Assembly (NCBI RefSeq): GCF_036046055.1
Contig: NZ_CP107939.1
Coordinates: 2,170,001 to 2,234,000, forward strand
Length of the DNA stretch: 64,000 bases
From: Nocardia sp. NBC_00403
GTDB lineage: Bacteria > Actinomycetota > Actinomycetes > Mycobacteriales > Mycobacteriaceae
Reading direction: 5' to 3'
Shown here: in pieces, positions 1 through 10,900 of the stretch
Layout: every line of letters starts with the position of its first letter
Position numbering within the stretch: position 1 is the first letter of the stretch
The notes under the pieces: generated by a model
What the model was told of the DNA's origin: nothing
Database searches by the model: none
The model's input: only the letters and a program-made list of their open reading frames with translations
Translations under genes and position numbers: made by a program

Positions 1-1614
1 GACGTGGTGGCCCGGCACGAGGCACTGCGCACCAATTTCCCGGAGCAGGACGGTGTTCCGTACCAGCTCGTGCATCCGGTGCTGGAGGTGCCGCTGCGGA
101 TCGTAGAGACCACGCCGGACGGCCTTGACGCCGAGCTGGCGCGGCTGCGCGGCTACCCGTTCGTGCTCGAGTCCGAGCCGCTGATCCGCCCGACTCTGCT
201 GGTGCTCGACCCGCGGACACATGTGCTGTCGCTGCTGGTGCACCACATCGTTTCCGACCACGCCTCCCTCGGCATCTTCCTGGACGATCTGATCGCGGCC
301 TACCGGGCACGGTCCGAGGGGCAGGCGCCGCAGCGGGCGCCGCTGCCGATACAGTTCGCGGATTACGCACTGTGGCAACGGGATGCGTTCGACCCGGGCC
401 AGACCGGCGCGCCGAGTCCGTTCGGCCGGGCCGAGCTGGAGCACTGGCGCGGTGTGCTCGCCGGGCTGCCCGACGAGATCTCGGTGGCGCCGGATCGGCC
501 GCGCCCACGGGTGCTCGGCAAGCGTGGCGAGGTGGCGGCCTTCACCCTCCCCGCGGCCCGCCGCGACGGCCTCGAGGCGCTCGCCGAACAGCGCGGCGTC
601 AGCGAATTCATGGTCTACCAGGCCGTGGTCGCGACCCTGCTGCACAAGCTCGGCGGCGGCACCGACATCGCGCTGGGCACCCCGGTCGCGTCCCGGGTCG
701 AACCGGCCACCGGCGCCATGTTCGGGCTGTTCGCCAACATGCTCGTGCTGCGCAATGATCTGTCCGGGGATCCGACCCTCGGCGACACGATCGCACGCAG
801 CCGCGATGTGGTGCTGGACGCCCACGGACACCAGGAGCTGCCCATCGAGCGACTGGTGGAAGCGCTCAACCCGGCGCGCTCGCGGTCCCGGAATCCGCTG
901 TTCCAGAGCATGATCCACTTCCGAGGTGCGGACTGGGCGCCGCGTCCGCGCGAGCTCACCGTGGCGGGCGCGACGACGGTGTCGGTGCTGCCGGTCGACT
1001 TCGACATCTCGTTCCTCGACCTGAACCTGAGTCTGAATGTGACCGCCGACGGCGGCGTAGACGTGCGGGTCGTGGTCAACGCCGATCTCTACGATCCGGC
1101 GACCGCCCGGCTCATCGCCGACGCGCTGGCGGCGACCCTGGACGCGTACGCCACCGCACCGGATCGCACCGTAACCGAGCTCGAGGTGCTGCCGGTCGCC
1201 GACCTGGAACGGCTGCTGGCGCCACCGGTCGCGGCGGCCGAGGATCCTCCGCGCAGTGCCACCGGCGGCTCGGCGGAGACCGAGCACACGCTGATCGCAC
1301 TGCTGGAGGAGCTCCTCGACATCTCCGATGTGGATCCCGACGACAATTTCTTCGCGCTCGGCGGCGACAGTGTGATCTCCATCCAGTGGTCGGCCCGCGC
1401 CGCCGCGTTGGGCCTGGCGCTTACCCCGCAGTTGGTCTTCGAATACATGACGGTGGCCGAGCTGGCCGCCGCGGTCGATGCGGCCGCGGATCAGCCTGCG
1501 GCCGCATCGAATTCGGAAGCCGCGGCACAGCAGGAGCACGCGCCGATGAGCGCGTCCGGCCTGGATGCCGACGCCCTGGCCGCGCTCACCGCCTCCTGGC
1601 AGGCGCAGTCGTGA
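1..1614 (+). CDS. NRPS, 3' part (C-PCP terminus), 5' cut by window
   Basis: This is the C-terminal 537 residues of a nonribosomal peptide synthetase; the start lies before the window. A condensation domain covers roughly residues 1-400, with the catalytic motif HHIVSDH (codons from base 241), a variant of HHxxxDG. It is followed, with no adenylation domain between, by a carrier domain whose phosphopantetheine serine is in GGDSVIS (codon at 1372). A terminal C-PCP pair is an unusual ending. Its stop overlaps the next NRPS by GTGA, so the two are translationally coupled. From context (MbtB-type NRPS downstream, iron boxes) it is probably the MbtE-like enzyme of a mycobactin/nocobactin-type pathway; this assignment is inference. 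Confidence 0.85.
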   Translation, partial: DVVARHEALRTNFPEQDGVPYQLVHPVLEVPLRIVETTPDGLDAELARLRGYPFVLESEPLIRPTLLVLDPRTHVLSLLVHHIVSDHASLGIFLDDLIAAYRARSEGQAPQRAPLPIQFADYALWQRDAFDPGQTGAPSPFGRAELEHWRGVLAGLPDEISVAPDRPRPRVLGKRGEVAAFTLPAARRDGLEALAEQRGVSEFMVYQAVVATLLHKLGGGTDIALGTPVASRVEPATGAMFGLFANMLVLRNDLSGDPTLGDTIARSRDVVLDAHGHQELPIERLVEALNPARSRSRNPLFQSMIHFRGADWAPRPRELTVAGATTVSVLPVDFDISFLDLNLSLNVTADGGVDVRVVVNADLYDPATARLIADALAATLDAYATAPDRTVTELEVLPVADLERLLAPPVAAAEDPPRSATGGSAETEHTLIALLEELLDISDVDPDDNFFALGGDSVISIQWSARAAALGLALTPQLVFEYMTVAELAAAVDAAADQPAAASNSEAAAQQEHAPMSASGLDADALAALTASWQAQS

Positions 1615-4600
1615 CCGCCGCTCCGCCGCAAATCGAGGACATTCTGGCGCTCAGCCCGCTGCAGGAGGGATTGTTCTCACTGTCCCGGATGAGCGGGAAC
1701 GGCATCGATCTCTACACCATGCAGTTCGTGGTGGACATCGACGGCCCGCTGAACGTCGAGCTGCTGCGCCGAAGCGCGCAGGCCATGCTGGACCGGCATC
1801 CAAACCTGCGCGCCGCGTTCTGGGATCGCGACGTGCCTGAGCCGGTGCAGATCGTGCCCGCGCACGCCGCGATGCCGTGGTCCGAAAGGACCGCGCGGCC
1901 CACCGAATTCGACGCGATCGCGGAGTCGGAGCGCCGCCGCCCCTTCGACCTGAGCCGGGGCCCGGCCCTGCGCGTCGTACTGCTCGCGGTGCCGGGCGAG
2001 TCGATGCGCCGGATGATTCTCACCGTGCATCACATCCTGATGGACGGCTGGGCGGTCGCGGTGTTCTACACCGAACTGCTCGCGGTCTACCAGGCGGGTG
2101 GTTCGCGGGACGGCCTGCCGAACCCGCGTCCGTACCGCGACTACATCGGCTGGCTCGGCGCGCAGGACACCGCGGCCACCACCGCCGAGTGGGCCCGGTA
2201 CCTGGGCGGGCTCAGTGGTCCGCTGATGATCGCCGACGGCGCTACCGCCGCCCGGGGCACCGTGCCCGAGAAGACCGCAGTGCGCCTGGACGCGGCGGAG
2301 ACCACACGCCTGCAGCAGTGGGCGCGCGGGCACGGGCTGACCTTGAACACCGTGGTTCAGTTCGCCTGGACCTTGCTGCTCGGCAGGCTCACCGACCGTC
2401 GCGACATCGTCTTCGGCACCATCATTTCCGGTCGGCCCGAGCAGCTTGCCGGGGTGGAGGGCATGGTCGGGCTATTCATCAACACGGTGCCGGTGGTCCA
2501 CCATCTGGATCGCACGGCCACCGTGCTGGAGCAGTGCGCGCGGCTGCAGCGGGAATCGGCCGCCATGCGCGATATCGGCTATCTGAGCCTTTCGGCAGTG
2601 CAGCGTGCGGCCGGGTACGGAGCGCTGTTCGACACGCTCTTCGTCTTCGAGAACGCGCCCATCGACGATGCCATCCGCGAGGTCACCGCGCCCGATGGCG
2701 CACGCTTCCGGCCGATCGAGATGGAAAGCCTCGCGCACTATCCGCTGACGGTGGTGTCGCATTTGAGCGACGGCGATCTGCTTGTGCTGATCGAGGCCAT
2801 TCCCGAAGCGCTGCCGCATTTCTCGGCCGCGGAAATCGGCGAGTGGATGTGCGCGGTGCTGCGGCAACTGCCCGAGATCGGCGATGCTACCCCGGACGGC
2901 CTGGATATCCTGACTGCGGCGGAGCACATCGAATTCCGAACGGCCGCAACGGCAGAAGCTCCGAACACGGCCACAGTGTGGGAGTTGTTCGAGCGGCAGG
3001 TCCTGGCCACGCCGGATGCACCGGCGCTGACCACCACCGCGGGGGAGCGCTACACCTACGCCGGTCTGCACGCCGAGGCCTGCAGATTGGCCGCGGAGCT
3101 GACCGGACACGGCGTCGGTCCGGAAACCGTAGTGGCTCTGGTGCTGCCGCGTTCTGCACAGTCGATCATCGCGATCCTCGCCGTGTCGGGTGCGGGCGGC
3201 GCCTACGTCCCGGTGGATATCTCGTTGCCCGCCGCTCGGATCGAATCCATTCTGCGCCAAGCGCGGCCGGTGCTTGCCCTCACCGTGGGCAGCTGCCGCG
3301 GGCAGATCATTCCCGCGCTGTCCGCACTGGTACTCGACGATCCCGCCGTAGCCGAACGCATTTCGCGACGCGAACCGGTCGCACCCACGGTGGCTCGACA
3401 CCCGGAGCACTGCGCCTACCTGATCTTCACCTCTGGATCGACCGGTGAACCGAAGGGCGTAGCGGGCACGAACGCAGCGGTGACCAGCTATTTCGCCGAT
3501 CACCGCGACCGTTTCTATCGTCCGGCCGTGGCCCGGCTCGGCCGCCCGCTGCGCATCGCGCACGCCTGGTCGCTGAGCTTCGACGCCTCCTGGCAGCCGA
3601 TGGTGGGTTTCCTGGGAGGCCAGGCGCTGCACCTGTTCGACGCGGAGGAGATGCGTGATGCGCACCGCCTGGTCGAAGGCATCGCCGAGCGTGCCGTCGA
3701 CATGATCGACACCACGCCCTCGATGCTCGCGCAGCTCACCGCGGCCGGGCTGCTCGAGCGCGAGTTGCCGGTGCTGGCGCTGGGTGGCGAGGCGATCGAT
3801 ACCGCGCTATGGGCGCGGCTGCGGGCGCTGTCGGGCACCGCTGTCTACAACTGTTACGGGCCGACGGAGACCACTGTCGAGGCCGTGGTCGCCCCGGTCG
3901 GAGATTTCGCGACGCCGACGATCGGCATCCCGAACGCCGGAATGTCCGGCTATGTCTTCGATTCCATGCTGCGGCCGGTACCGCACGGCGTGGTCGGTGA
4001 GTTGTACCTGTCCGGCCCGCAATTGGCGCGCGGCTACATCGGCAAACCCGCCGTCACCGCCGACCGTTTCGTGGCCGACCCGTTCCGGCCGGGACAGCGC
4101 ATGTATCGCACCGGTGACATGGTGCGACGGCTCACGCACGGCGGTTTCGCCTACCTCGGACGCGCCGACGCTCAGGTGAAGATCCGCGGCTACCGCATAG
4201 AGATCGGCGAGATCGAGACCGCACTCCGTAAGCTGCCCGGCGTCGACACCGCCGCGGTCACCGTGGTGCGCCGCGCAGGTGGCGCGAGTCTCGTCGGATT
4301 CGTTGGCTGCCGGGCAGATCGCGACGGTGAAACCGGCAGATTGCGTGCCGCCCTCTCGGAACGCTTGCCCGCGTACATGGTTCCGGCCCGGATCGTAGTG
4401 CTCGCCGACCTGCCGGTGAACGCGAACGGCAAACTCGACGGCCACGCACTGGATCGATTGGCCGAGCAGGCGTTGTCCGGTGGTGCGACCACGAGCGCCA
4501 TGGCCGCGACCACCGATACCGAGCGCACCCTGTGCGAGGTCTTCGCCGAGCTGTTCGACGGCCAGGTCTCGGGCATCGACGACGATTTCTTCGCGCTCGG

Positions 4601-6143
4601 CGTGGACAGCATTGTCGCCATCTCACTGGTGAACAAGGCCCGCAGGCGTGGCATCGTGCTGCGCCCGCGCATGGTGCTGGCCATCCCGACCATCCGCGAA
4701 CTCGCTGCCGCGGTCGACACCGCGGCGGTCGTCGCCGGACCCGTCGAGGGCGGCGACTACGGCGAGGTGTTGCCGCTGCCCATCGTCTCCTGGATGTACG
4801 AGCACGGCAACTTCCGCCGCTTCACCCAGACCGCGCTGCTCCAGGTGCCCGCCGGAATAGACCATGCGGTAACCGAATCCGTGCTCCAGGCATTGCTCGA
4901 CGGGCATGACACGCTGCGGTCCAGGCTGGTGGACACCCCGGACGGGCCGCGCCTGGTCACTCGCGAACCCGGCACCGTCCGCGCCGCCGATCTACTGACC
5001 AGGGTCGATCTGGCGGGTGCTACGGATGCCGAGATCGATACGGCCATAGCGGATGCTGCGCGCCGGGTGACCGACGAGATAGACCCGCGCACGGGCGACA
5101 TGGTCCGGGCGGTCTGGTTCACCGGCGTAGAGCAGGGCGACATCCTATTGCTGGCGGTGCATCACCTGGCGGTCGATGTCGTTTCCTGGCACATCATGCT
5201 CGGCGGTGCTGCCGAGGCGTGGCAGGCGGTCGAATCCGGTGCCGCTCCGAAGACGTTGCCGGAGTTCACCTCTTACCGCCGCTGGTCGCGGCTGATGTGG
5301 CAGCGCGCCACGGAGCCGGAAGTGCTTGCCCAGCGTGACTATTGGGGCGGGCAGGTCCGAGAGCCGGATCCGGCGCTCGGCACCCGGCATCCGGCCCCGG
5401 CCATCGATACGTGGTCCTCACTGCGGGTTACCTCCGCGGTCACGCCGGTCGAGATCACCGTGCGCGTGCTCGCCAACCTGACCAAGGAGGAGGGCGTCCG
5501 CGAATTCCTGCTCGCCGCACTGGCCATGACACTGGCCGCGTGGCGGCGAGAACGCGAGCAGGATCCGGCCTCCGGAGCGCTCATCGCATTGGAGGGCCAC
5601 GGTCGCGCCGACGCCGTCCTCGGCACCGACACCGCGAACACCCTCGGCTGGTTCACCAGCGTGTTCCCGGTCCGGCTCGGTGTGGGCGCGGCGGCGATCG
5701 ATGTGGCCCGCGCCGAGGCGGATCCGAACGCCGCACGGGCGCTGTTGGATTCGGTGACCGCGCACCTCAGCGCGATTCCGCAGCAGGGCCTGGACTACGG
5801 CCTGCTCCGCTACTTCAACCGCACGCCGGAACTGTTGACGGCGGCCGAACCTCAGGTCGAGTTCAACTACCTGGGCCGGGTCGACCTCAGCGGCAGCACT
5901 GGCCAACCATGGTCGCTGCTTACCGGCCCGCGCAACGCGGCGCTCCCGCTCGACCCGGAGCCGGACCTGCCGCTGCGCTACGCCCTCGACGTCATCGCGG
6001 CCATCGGAACCACGCCGGACGGTCCGCAACTCAGCACCAACTGGCGCTGGAGCGATGCCCTGTTCACGGCCGCGGAGGCCGACCGCCTGACCCACCTCTG
6101 GCAGCGCGGCATCGCCGCACTGGCTGCCGCCCTCGAACACTGA
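1611..6143 (+). CDS. NRPS, C-A-PCP-E (MbtF-like)
   Basis: A 1,510-residue NRPS module. The GTG start at 1611 overlaps the upstream stop (GTGA); the open frame reaches further back to 1386, but that part lies inside the previous gene. Domains in order: condensation (about 5-440, HHILMDG), adenylation (about 450-960, A3 core LIFTSGSTGEPKG, A8 GYRIEIGEIE), carrier (FFALGVDSIV) and epimerization-type condensation-like domain (about 1040-1490, HHLAVDVVSWHI, then FNYLGR). The A-domain segment SFDASWQP resembles what I remember of mycobactin hydroxylysine-activating synthetases. Size and architecture match an MbtF-like last module, where the E-like domain may take part in release. No thioesterase is present. 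The substrate cannot be fixed from sequence alone. Confidence 0.88.
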   Translation: MTAAPPQIEDILALSPLQEGLFSLSRMSGNGIDLYTMQFVVDIDGPLNVELLRRSAQAMLDRHPNLRAAFWDRDVPEPVQIVPAHAAMPWSERTARPTEFDAIAESERRRPFDLSRGPALRVVLLAVPGESMRRMILTVHHILMDGWAVAVFYTELLAVYQAGGSRDGLPNPRPYRDYIGWLGAQDTAATTAEWARYLGGLSGPLMIADGATAARGTVPEKTAVRLDAAETTRLQQWARGHGLTLNTVVQFAWTLLLGRLTDRRDIVFGTIISGRPEQLAGVEGMVGLFINTVPVVHHLDRTATVLEQCARLQRESAAMRDIGYLSLSAVQRAAGYGALFDTLFVFENAPIDDAIREVTAPDGARFRPIEMESLAHYPLTVVSHLSDGDLLVLIEAIPEALPHFSAAEIGEWMCAVLRQLPEIGDATPDGLDILTAAEHIEFRTAATAEAPNTATVWELFERQVLATPDAPALTTTAGERYTYAGLHAEACRLAAELTGHGVGPETVVALVLPRSAQSIIAILAVSGAGGAYVPVDISLPAARIESILRQARPVLALTVGSCRGQIIPALSALVLDDPAVAERISRREPVAPTVARHPEHCAYLIFTSGSTGEPKGVAGTNAAVTSYFADHRDRFYRPAVARLGRPLRIAHAWSLSFDASWQPMVGFLGGQALHLFDAEEMRDAHRLVEGIAERAVDMIDTTPSMLAQLTAAGLLERELPVLALGGEAIDTALWARLRALSGTAVYNCYGPTETTVEAVVAPVGDFATPTIGIPNAGMSGYVFDSMLRPVPHGVVGELYLSGPQLARGYIGKPAVTADRFVADPFRPGQRMYRTGDMVRRLTHGGFAYLGRADAQVKIRGYRIEIGEIETALRKLPGVDTAAVTVVRRAGGASLVGFVGCRADRDGETGRLRAALSERLPAYMVPARIVVLADLPVNANGKLDGHALDRLAEQALSGGATTSAMAATTDTERTLCEVFAELFDGQVSGIDDDFFALGVDSIVAISLVNKARRRGIVLRPRMVLAIPTIRELAAAVDTAAVVAGPVEGGDYGEVLPLPIVSWMYEHGNFRRFTQTALLQVPAGIDHAVTESVLQALLDGHDTLRSRLVDTPDGPRLVTREPGTVRAADLLTRVDLAGATDAEIDTAIADAARRVTDEIDPRTGDMVRAVWFTGVEQGDILLLAVHHLAVDVVSWHIMLGGAAEAWQAVESGAAPKTLPEFTSYRRWSRLMWQRATEPEVLAQRDYWGGQVREPDPALGTRHPAPAIDTWSSLRVTSAVTPVEITVRVLANLTKEEGVREFLLAALAMTLAAWRREREQDPASGALIALEGHGRADAVLGTDTANTLGWFTSVFPVRLGVGAAAIDVARAEADPNAARALLDSVTAHLSAIPQQGLDYGLLRYFNRTPELLTAAEPQVEFNYLGRVDLSGSTGQPWSLLTGPRNAALPLDPEPDLPLRYALDVIAAIGTTPDGPQLSTNWRWSDALFTAAEADRLTHLWQRGIAALAAALEH

Positions 6144-6263
6144 TCCCCGGGTGTTCGACCGGCCCTTCGGCATGCGCCGGGCCGGAGGGGCGCCGGCGGT
6201 TTCCTCGATGACATAGGATCGGACCACACCGATCAGTCCGAGCAATCTGTGTGGGGGCGCCCG

Positions 6264-7361
6264 ATGTCCAGGCCGGCGCCGACGTGGCTCGTGATCCTCG
6301 GGGTCGCAGCAGTCTGCGGAGTCGCCGTGGCGCGCTGGATACTCCTGCACGACACGGTGGCAAACCGACTGATCAACCGCGCGCTGGCCTGGCTGAGCAT
6401 CGCCATGTTCATCGCCCAGGCCGGATTTGCGTGCGGCGCACACGCCGTGGCTCACCTGATCTTTCTGGCTGTCTGTCCGTTGACGCTGGCGAATCTGTAC
6501 GGTCTCGCTCGACTGTTCGGCGGCGCCGACCCGACAATCGCCGAGCACCGGCAGTGGCGCTACGACCTCACCGCCGCGCTCGCGGGCTGCGTGGTCGTGT
6601 TGATCGGTCTGCCGGAGGACCACCCCTGGCCGGGCTTCTGGTTACCTGCGATCGTCTACTGGACAATCTTCAATCTGCCCACGGTCGCGGCAGGCATACA
6701 CCTGACGCGAGCGTGCTTGCGGGAGTTACGCATCCAGCGCGGCGTGCGCGAGGTGTTCGCCTATGGCGGTCTGCTGACGCTCGGGATCGGCTGGTTCTAT
6801 GCTGCGGCGCTGAGCCTGCTGCAACTCGGCGACCGGGTGGCACCTGTCGGTCCTGCGGCGCAATGGGGTGTGCTGTCCTGCGGATTCGGTCTCCTGGTTG
6901 CGACCGTGACGGCGGTACCGCTGTTGAATCTGGGCCTGGTACGGCTCGGCTTGGATCGCACCGGCCGGGACTTGCGTGCGCTGCACCCCCTGTGGCGCGA
7001 CCTCACCGACACCGTGCCGGAGATAGCGCTGCGGTCCGCCGACACCGGACAGCTCGAGCCGAGCACTCGGCTGTACCGAATGATCGTCGAGATCCGAGAC
7101 GCCCTGCTGCACCTGCGACAGTACGCACCGCCGGAAATCAGACACGAGAATGCGAGCATCTCGGACTATGCCCGGCTGCTCGCCCATGCAGCAAACGAGA
7201 AGGCCGGCGGTGCGGTGCCGAGCGGGTCCGCTCCCGCATTCGGTGTTTTCCACGTCGTCGGTGGCGATCTGTCCACCGACATCGGCCACCTTCTTGCCCT
7301 GTCGCGCGAGTGGCGGCGTGCGAGTGTGGCGGTCCGCGATCACCGGGTCCCGAGTCAGTGA
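6264..7361 (+). CDS. MAB_1171c-family putative transporter / membrane protein
   Basis: A protein of 365 residues with about seven hydrophobic segments in the first 240 residues and a soluble C-terminal region containing LYRMIVEIRDALLHLRQY. That arrangement is typical of the actinobacterial MAB_1171c (DUF6545) putative transporter family, whose function is not established. The ATG at 6264 is preferred to the GTG at 6249 because GGGGG lies 7 bases before it. It sits between two NRPS genes 120 bp after the first pair, so a link to siderophore handling is possible but unproven. A decayed second copy follows with a 4-bp GTGA overlap. Confidence 0.7.
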   Translation: MSRPAPTWLVILGVAAVCGVAVARWILLHDTVANRLINRALAWLSIAMFIAQAGFACGAHAVAHLIFLAVCPLTLANLYGLARLFGGADPTIAEHRQWRYDLTAALAGCVVVLIGLPEDHPWPGFWLPAIVYWTIFNLPTVAAGIHLTRACLRELRIQRGVREVFAYGGLLTLGIGWFYAAALSLLQLGDRVAPVGPAAQWGVLSCGFGLLVATVTAVPLLNLGLVRLGLDRTGRDLRALHPLWRDLTDTVPEIALRSADTGQLEPSTRLYRMIVEIRDALLHLRQYAPPEIRHENASISDYARLLAHAANEKAGGAVPSGSAPAFGVFHVVGGDLSTDIGHLLALSREWRRASVAVRDHRVPSQ

Positions 7362-7851
7362 ACTCGCTTGCGCCACTGTGGCTGACCGTACCGGTCAAAG
7401 CCTTCGTCGGCATCGTCACCGGCGCAAGGTCGTTGCTCGTCGACGAGACCTTCCCGGACCGCCTGGTCAACTGGGCCCTGACCTGGTCGGCGGTCGGCGC
7501 GGCTTTCGAGGAATCCGGCGCAGGCACCGAGTACGCCGAGCTCATCGGATGCTCGTCGAAATCCAGGACGCACTCCAGCACCTGAGGCAATACGTCCCGG
7601 CGGGTGAGCCATTAGAACGGCACATCGGAGCGTATGCCACGCAGATGGCCCGCGCTGCGTTCGTCAAATCCTCGAGAGGCAGGGCGTCTGTGGGTTCGGT
7701 TGGCGCGAAACGTAATTTGCCGGACAGCCGGGATGTCGCTGCCGAGTTCGATCACCTGGTGGTGCTGGCACGGGAATGGCCCCGGGTCAGGTCACGGGCG
7801 ATGGTGCGCTGTGCGGCGAGCGCGCGCGTCGAGAATAGGGTTACCTTATGA
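7358..7851 (+). pseudogene. Decayed duplicate of the MAB_1171c-family gene
   Basis: The GTG at 7358 overlaps the stop of the intact copy. The first frame encodes an N-terminal-like piece (VNSLAPLWLTVPVKAF, then FPDRLVNWALTW, matching VANRLINRALAW of the intact protein). Near 7545 the similarity moves to another frame: RMLVEIQDALQHLRQYVP and LVVLAREWPR match RMIVEIRDALLHLRQY and LLALSREWRR. The central membrane region of about 190 residues is missing. A large deletion plus a frameshift in a tandem duplicate explains this best. An alternative is two small genes, which I consider unlikely. Confidence 0.72.
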
Positions 7852-7868
7852 AGGTTAGGCAACCCTAT
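7850..7868 (+). promoter_or_regulatory. Iron box (IdeR/DmdR-type operator)
   Basis: The 19 bases read GAAGGTTAGGCAACCCTAT. They match the actinobacterial IdeR consensus (TTAGGTTAGSCTAACCTAA) at 14 of 19 positions, including all of AGGTTAGGC. The box lies 71 bp before the ArCP-Cy-A-PCP gene, where iron-loaded IdeR would repress transcription. Binding is inferred from sequence. Confidence 0.75.
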
Positions 7869-7939
7869 TTTGTACGCTAAGCTACCCCTCAGCAGTCTCG
7901 ATCCGCCGGATGCGGCGGCAGGCAAGGAGTGTTAGCGGA

Positions 7940-10900
7940 ATGGAGTCGGCACAGCAGCGGGGGAACGGCGCCGGGGGAATCGGCACGGCGGGGATCGACA
8001 AGGAGGAGATCCGGGCCGCGGTGGCGAGTCAGATCGGGCTCGGCGCAGGGGATATCGCTGATCACGACGACCTCATCCAGTTGGGTCTGGACTCGATCCG
8101 CACCATGAAGCTGGCCGGTGGCTGGCGCAAGCGTGGGGTCGATATCAATTTCGCCCAGCTCGCGGCGAGTCCGACGGTGGCGTCCTGGCATGGTTTGCTC
8201 GGCGCGGGCGAAGTGGCCGATCCTGCGCCCGAGTCGATTGCCGAGGTCGCCGCGTCCACGGTCGGCGAGCAGGATCCCTTCCCGCTGGCGGGCATGCAGC
8301 ACGCGTACTGGATCGGCCGTTCCGACGAGCAGGAGCTCGGCGGTGTCGCGGCCCACCTCTATGTCGAATTCGACGGCGGTCGAATCGATCCAGAGCGGCT
8401 GGAGCGGGCTGTGGCCGAATTGCTTACGGCGCACCCGATGTTGCGCACCCGATTCCTGCCGGACGGCACCCAGCAGGCCATGCCCGCGCCGGGTAGGCCC
8501 GTGTTTTCGGTCGTAGACCTGCGTGAACACGAGCCCGAGGCGGCCGAGGCTGTGCTGGCCGAACTGCGCGATCAGAAGACCCATCAGCGCCTCGCCATCG
8601 AGGACGGCCAGGTCGTCGACATCACGCTCACCCTGCGCGATGCCAACCGCACCCGGCTGCACCTGGATGTCGACATGCTGGCGGGCGACGCAATGAGCTA
8701 CCGCCTGCTGATCTCCGACCTGGCCGAGTTGTATCACGGTGCGACGCCGCAGATTCCGGGCTACAGCTTCCGGCGCTACCGCACCGAACGCCAGGAAGAC
8801 ACCACAGCACGCGAGCGCGACCGGCAGTGGTGGCAGCGGCGGCTGTCCGAGCTGCCGGGCGCACCCGAGCTGCCGACCGTTCCGGTCGGCGAGCGCATCG
8901 CCCCACACCGCACCGTTCGCTACGACCACTGGCTGGCGCCGGAGGCCAAGCAGCGCCTGCTCGCCGCCGCACACGAGCGTGGCATCACCCCGGCCATGGC
9001 GCTGGCCGCGGTCTTCGCCGAAACCATCGGCGGTTGGTCGGCGCAGAGCCGGTTCCTGCTGAATGTGCCACTGTTCCACCGCGAACCGGTGCATCCCGAT
9101 ATCGACCGCGTGATCGGCGACTTCACCTCCTCGATCATGCTCGAGGTCGATGTCACCGAGAACATGTCGGTAGCCGACCGGGCCCGTGCGCTGCAGCGGA
9201 GCATGCACGAAAGTGGTGCGCACACTGCGTATTCCGGGCTCGAGGTGCTACGTGATCTGGGCAGGCACCAGGGTGAGCCGGTGCTGGCCCCGATTGTCTA
9301 CACCAGCGCGCTGAACCTCGGCGAACTGTTCGCAGACAAGGTCACCGAGACCTTCGGCGAACCGGTGTGGATCATCTCGCAGGGGCCGCAGGTGCTGCTG
9401 GACGCCCAGGTGACCGAGGTCCGCGGCGGCCTGCTGCTCAACTGGGACGTCCGCGAATCGGCGTTTCCGGAAGGCGTGATCGACGCCATGTTCGGCCGGT
9501 ACACCCAGGCGATCGCCCGGCTGGCCGACGGAGAAGCGGGCTGGAACGCGGAGGCCGCGGTGCGGCTGCCGGTCGCCCAGGCCGCGGTGCGTGCCGCGAT
9601 CAACGCGACGGACGGACCGGTCAGCGGACGCTGCCTGCACCAGGGCTTCTTCGAGCACGCCGCGGCCGATGCCGATCTTCCCGCAGTGGTGTGGGGGCTC
9701 GGCGACGGCGCGGGCGCATGGAGCTACGGGGAACTGGCCGCGCGAGCGCTTGCGGTCGCGGGCGCCCTGCACGTCGAGGGGGTGCGCCCCGGTGACGCGG
9801 TCGCTGTTCAGCTGCCCAAGGGGCCGGACCAGATTTTGGCCGTGCTCGGCGTACTCGCTGTCGGCGCGACCTATGTGCCGATCGGATTCGATCAGCCGGT
9901 CGGTCGCCGCGCCGAGATCTTGCGCACCGGTGAGGTTGTCGCCGCGCTCGTGGTCGCGGGTGCCGATATGGGCGTGCCCATTCCGTGCGTGCCGATCAGC
10001 GCGGCCGGTACATATCCGCGACCGCTCGACGGGCCGGTCTGTCCGGATACCGAACAGATTGCCTACGTGCTTTTCACCTCCGGCTCGACCGGCGTGCCCA
10101 AGGGTGTCGAGGTCCCGCACCGCGCGGCGATGAATATTATCGATGCGATCAACGATTGGTTCGATGTGGGCAGCGCCGATCGGTCCTTCGGGTTGTCCGC
10201 GCTGGAATTCGATCTCTCGGTCTATGACATCTTCGGCTTGCTCTCGGTGGGTGGCGCGGTGGTCGCCGTCGATCCGCACCAGCGTGTCGAGCCGACCACA
10301 TGGGTGGAACTAATTCGCCGCCACCGGGTTTCGATCATCAACTGTGTGCCGAGCATGCTGGACACAATCCTGCAGATCGGTGGGGACAACCTGGGTGACT
10401 CACTGCGCGCGGTCATTCTCGGCGGTGACTGGGTCGGCGCCGATCTGGCTCGCCGGTTGGCCCGCCAGGTGCCGGGCTGCCGATTCTCCGGACTGGGTGG
10501 CGCGACCGAGACCGCGATTCACAGCACCGTCTGCGAGTTCGTCGGTGCACCCCCCGCGCACTGGGTGACGGTGCCGTTCGGTGTTCCGCTGCGCAATGTC
10601 CGATGCCGGGTCGTCGCGCCGTCGGGGCGGGACTGCCCGGATTGGGTGCCTGGTGAACTCTGGGTCGGCGGTGCGAATGTGGCCACTGGCTACCGCAATG
10701 ATCCGGAGCGAACCGCGCAGCGATTCGTCGAATTCGAAGGTGTCCGCTGGTACAAGACCGGCGACATGGCCAGGTACTGGCCCGACGGTACCGTCGAATT
10801 CCTCGGCCGCGCCGATAATCAGGTGCAGATCCGCGGCTACCGGGTCGAGCTGGGCGAGGTGGAGAGCGCGTTGCGCACTGTGCCCGGGGTCCGGCATGCC

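Noticed and set aside
1386..1610. Longer start for the second NRPS
   Set aside because: The extra codons overlap the upstream carrier domain in another frame; the GTG at 1611 begins right at the condensation domain.
7150..7548. Plus-strand frame overlapping the end of the MAB_1171c-family gene as a separate gene
   Set aside because: Only its part after 7549 resembles a protein; the earlier part is a shadow of the intact gene.
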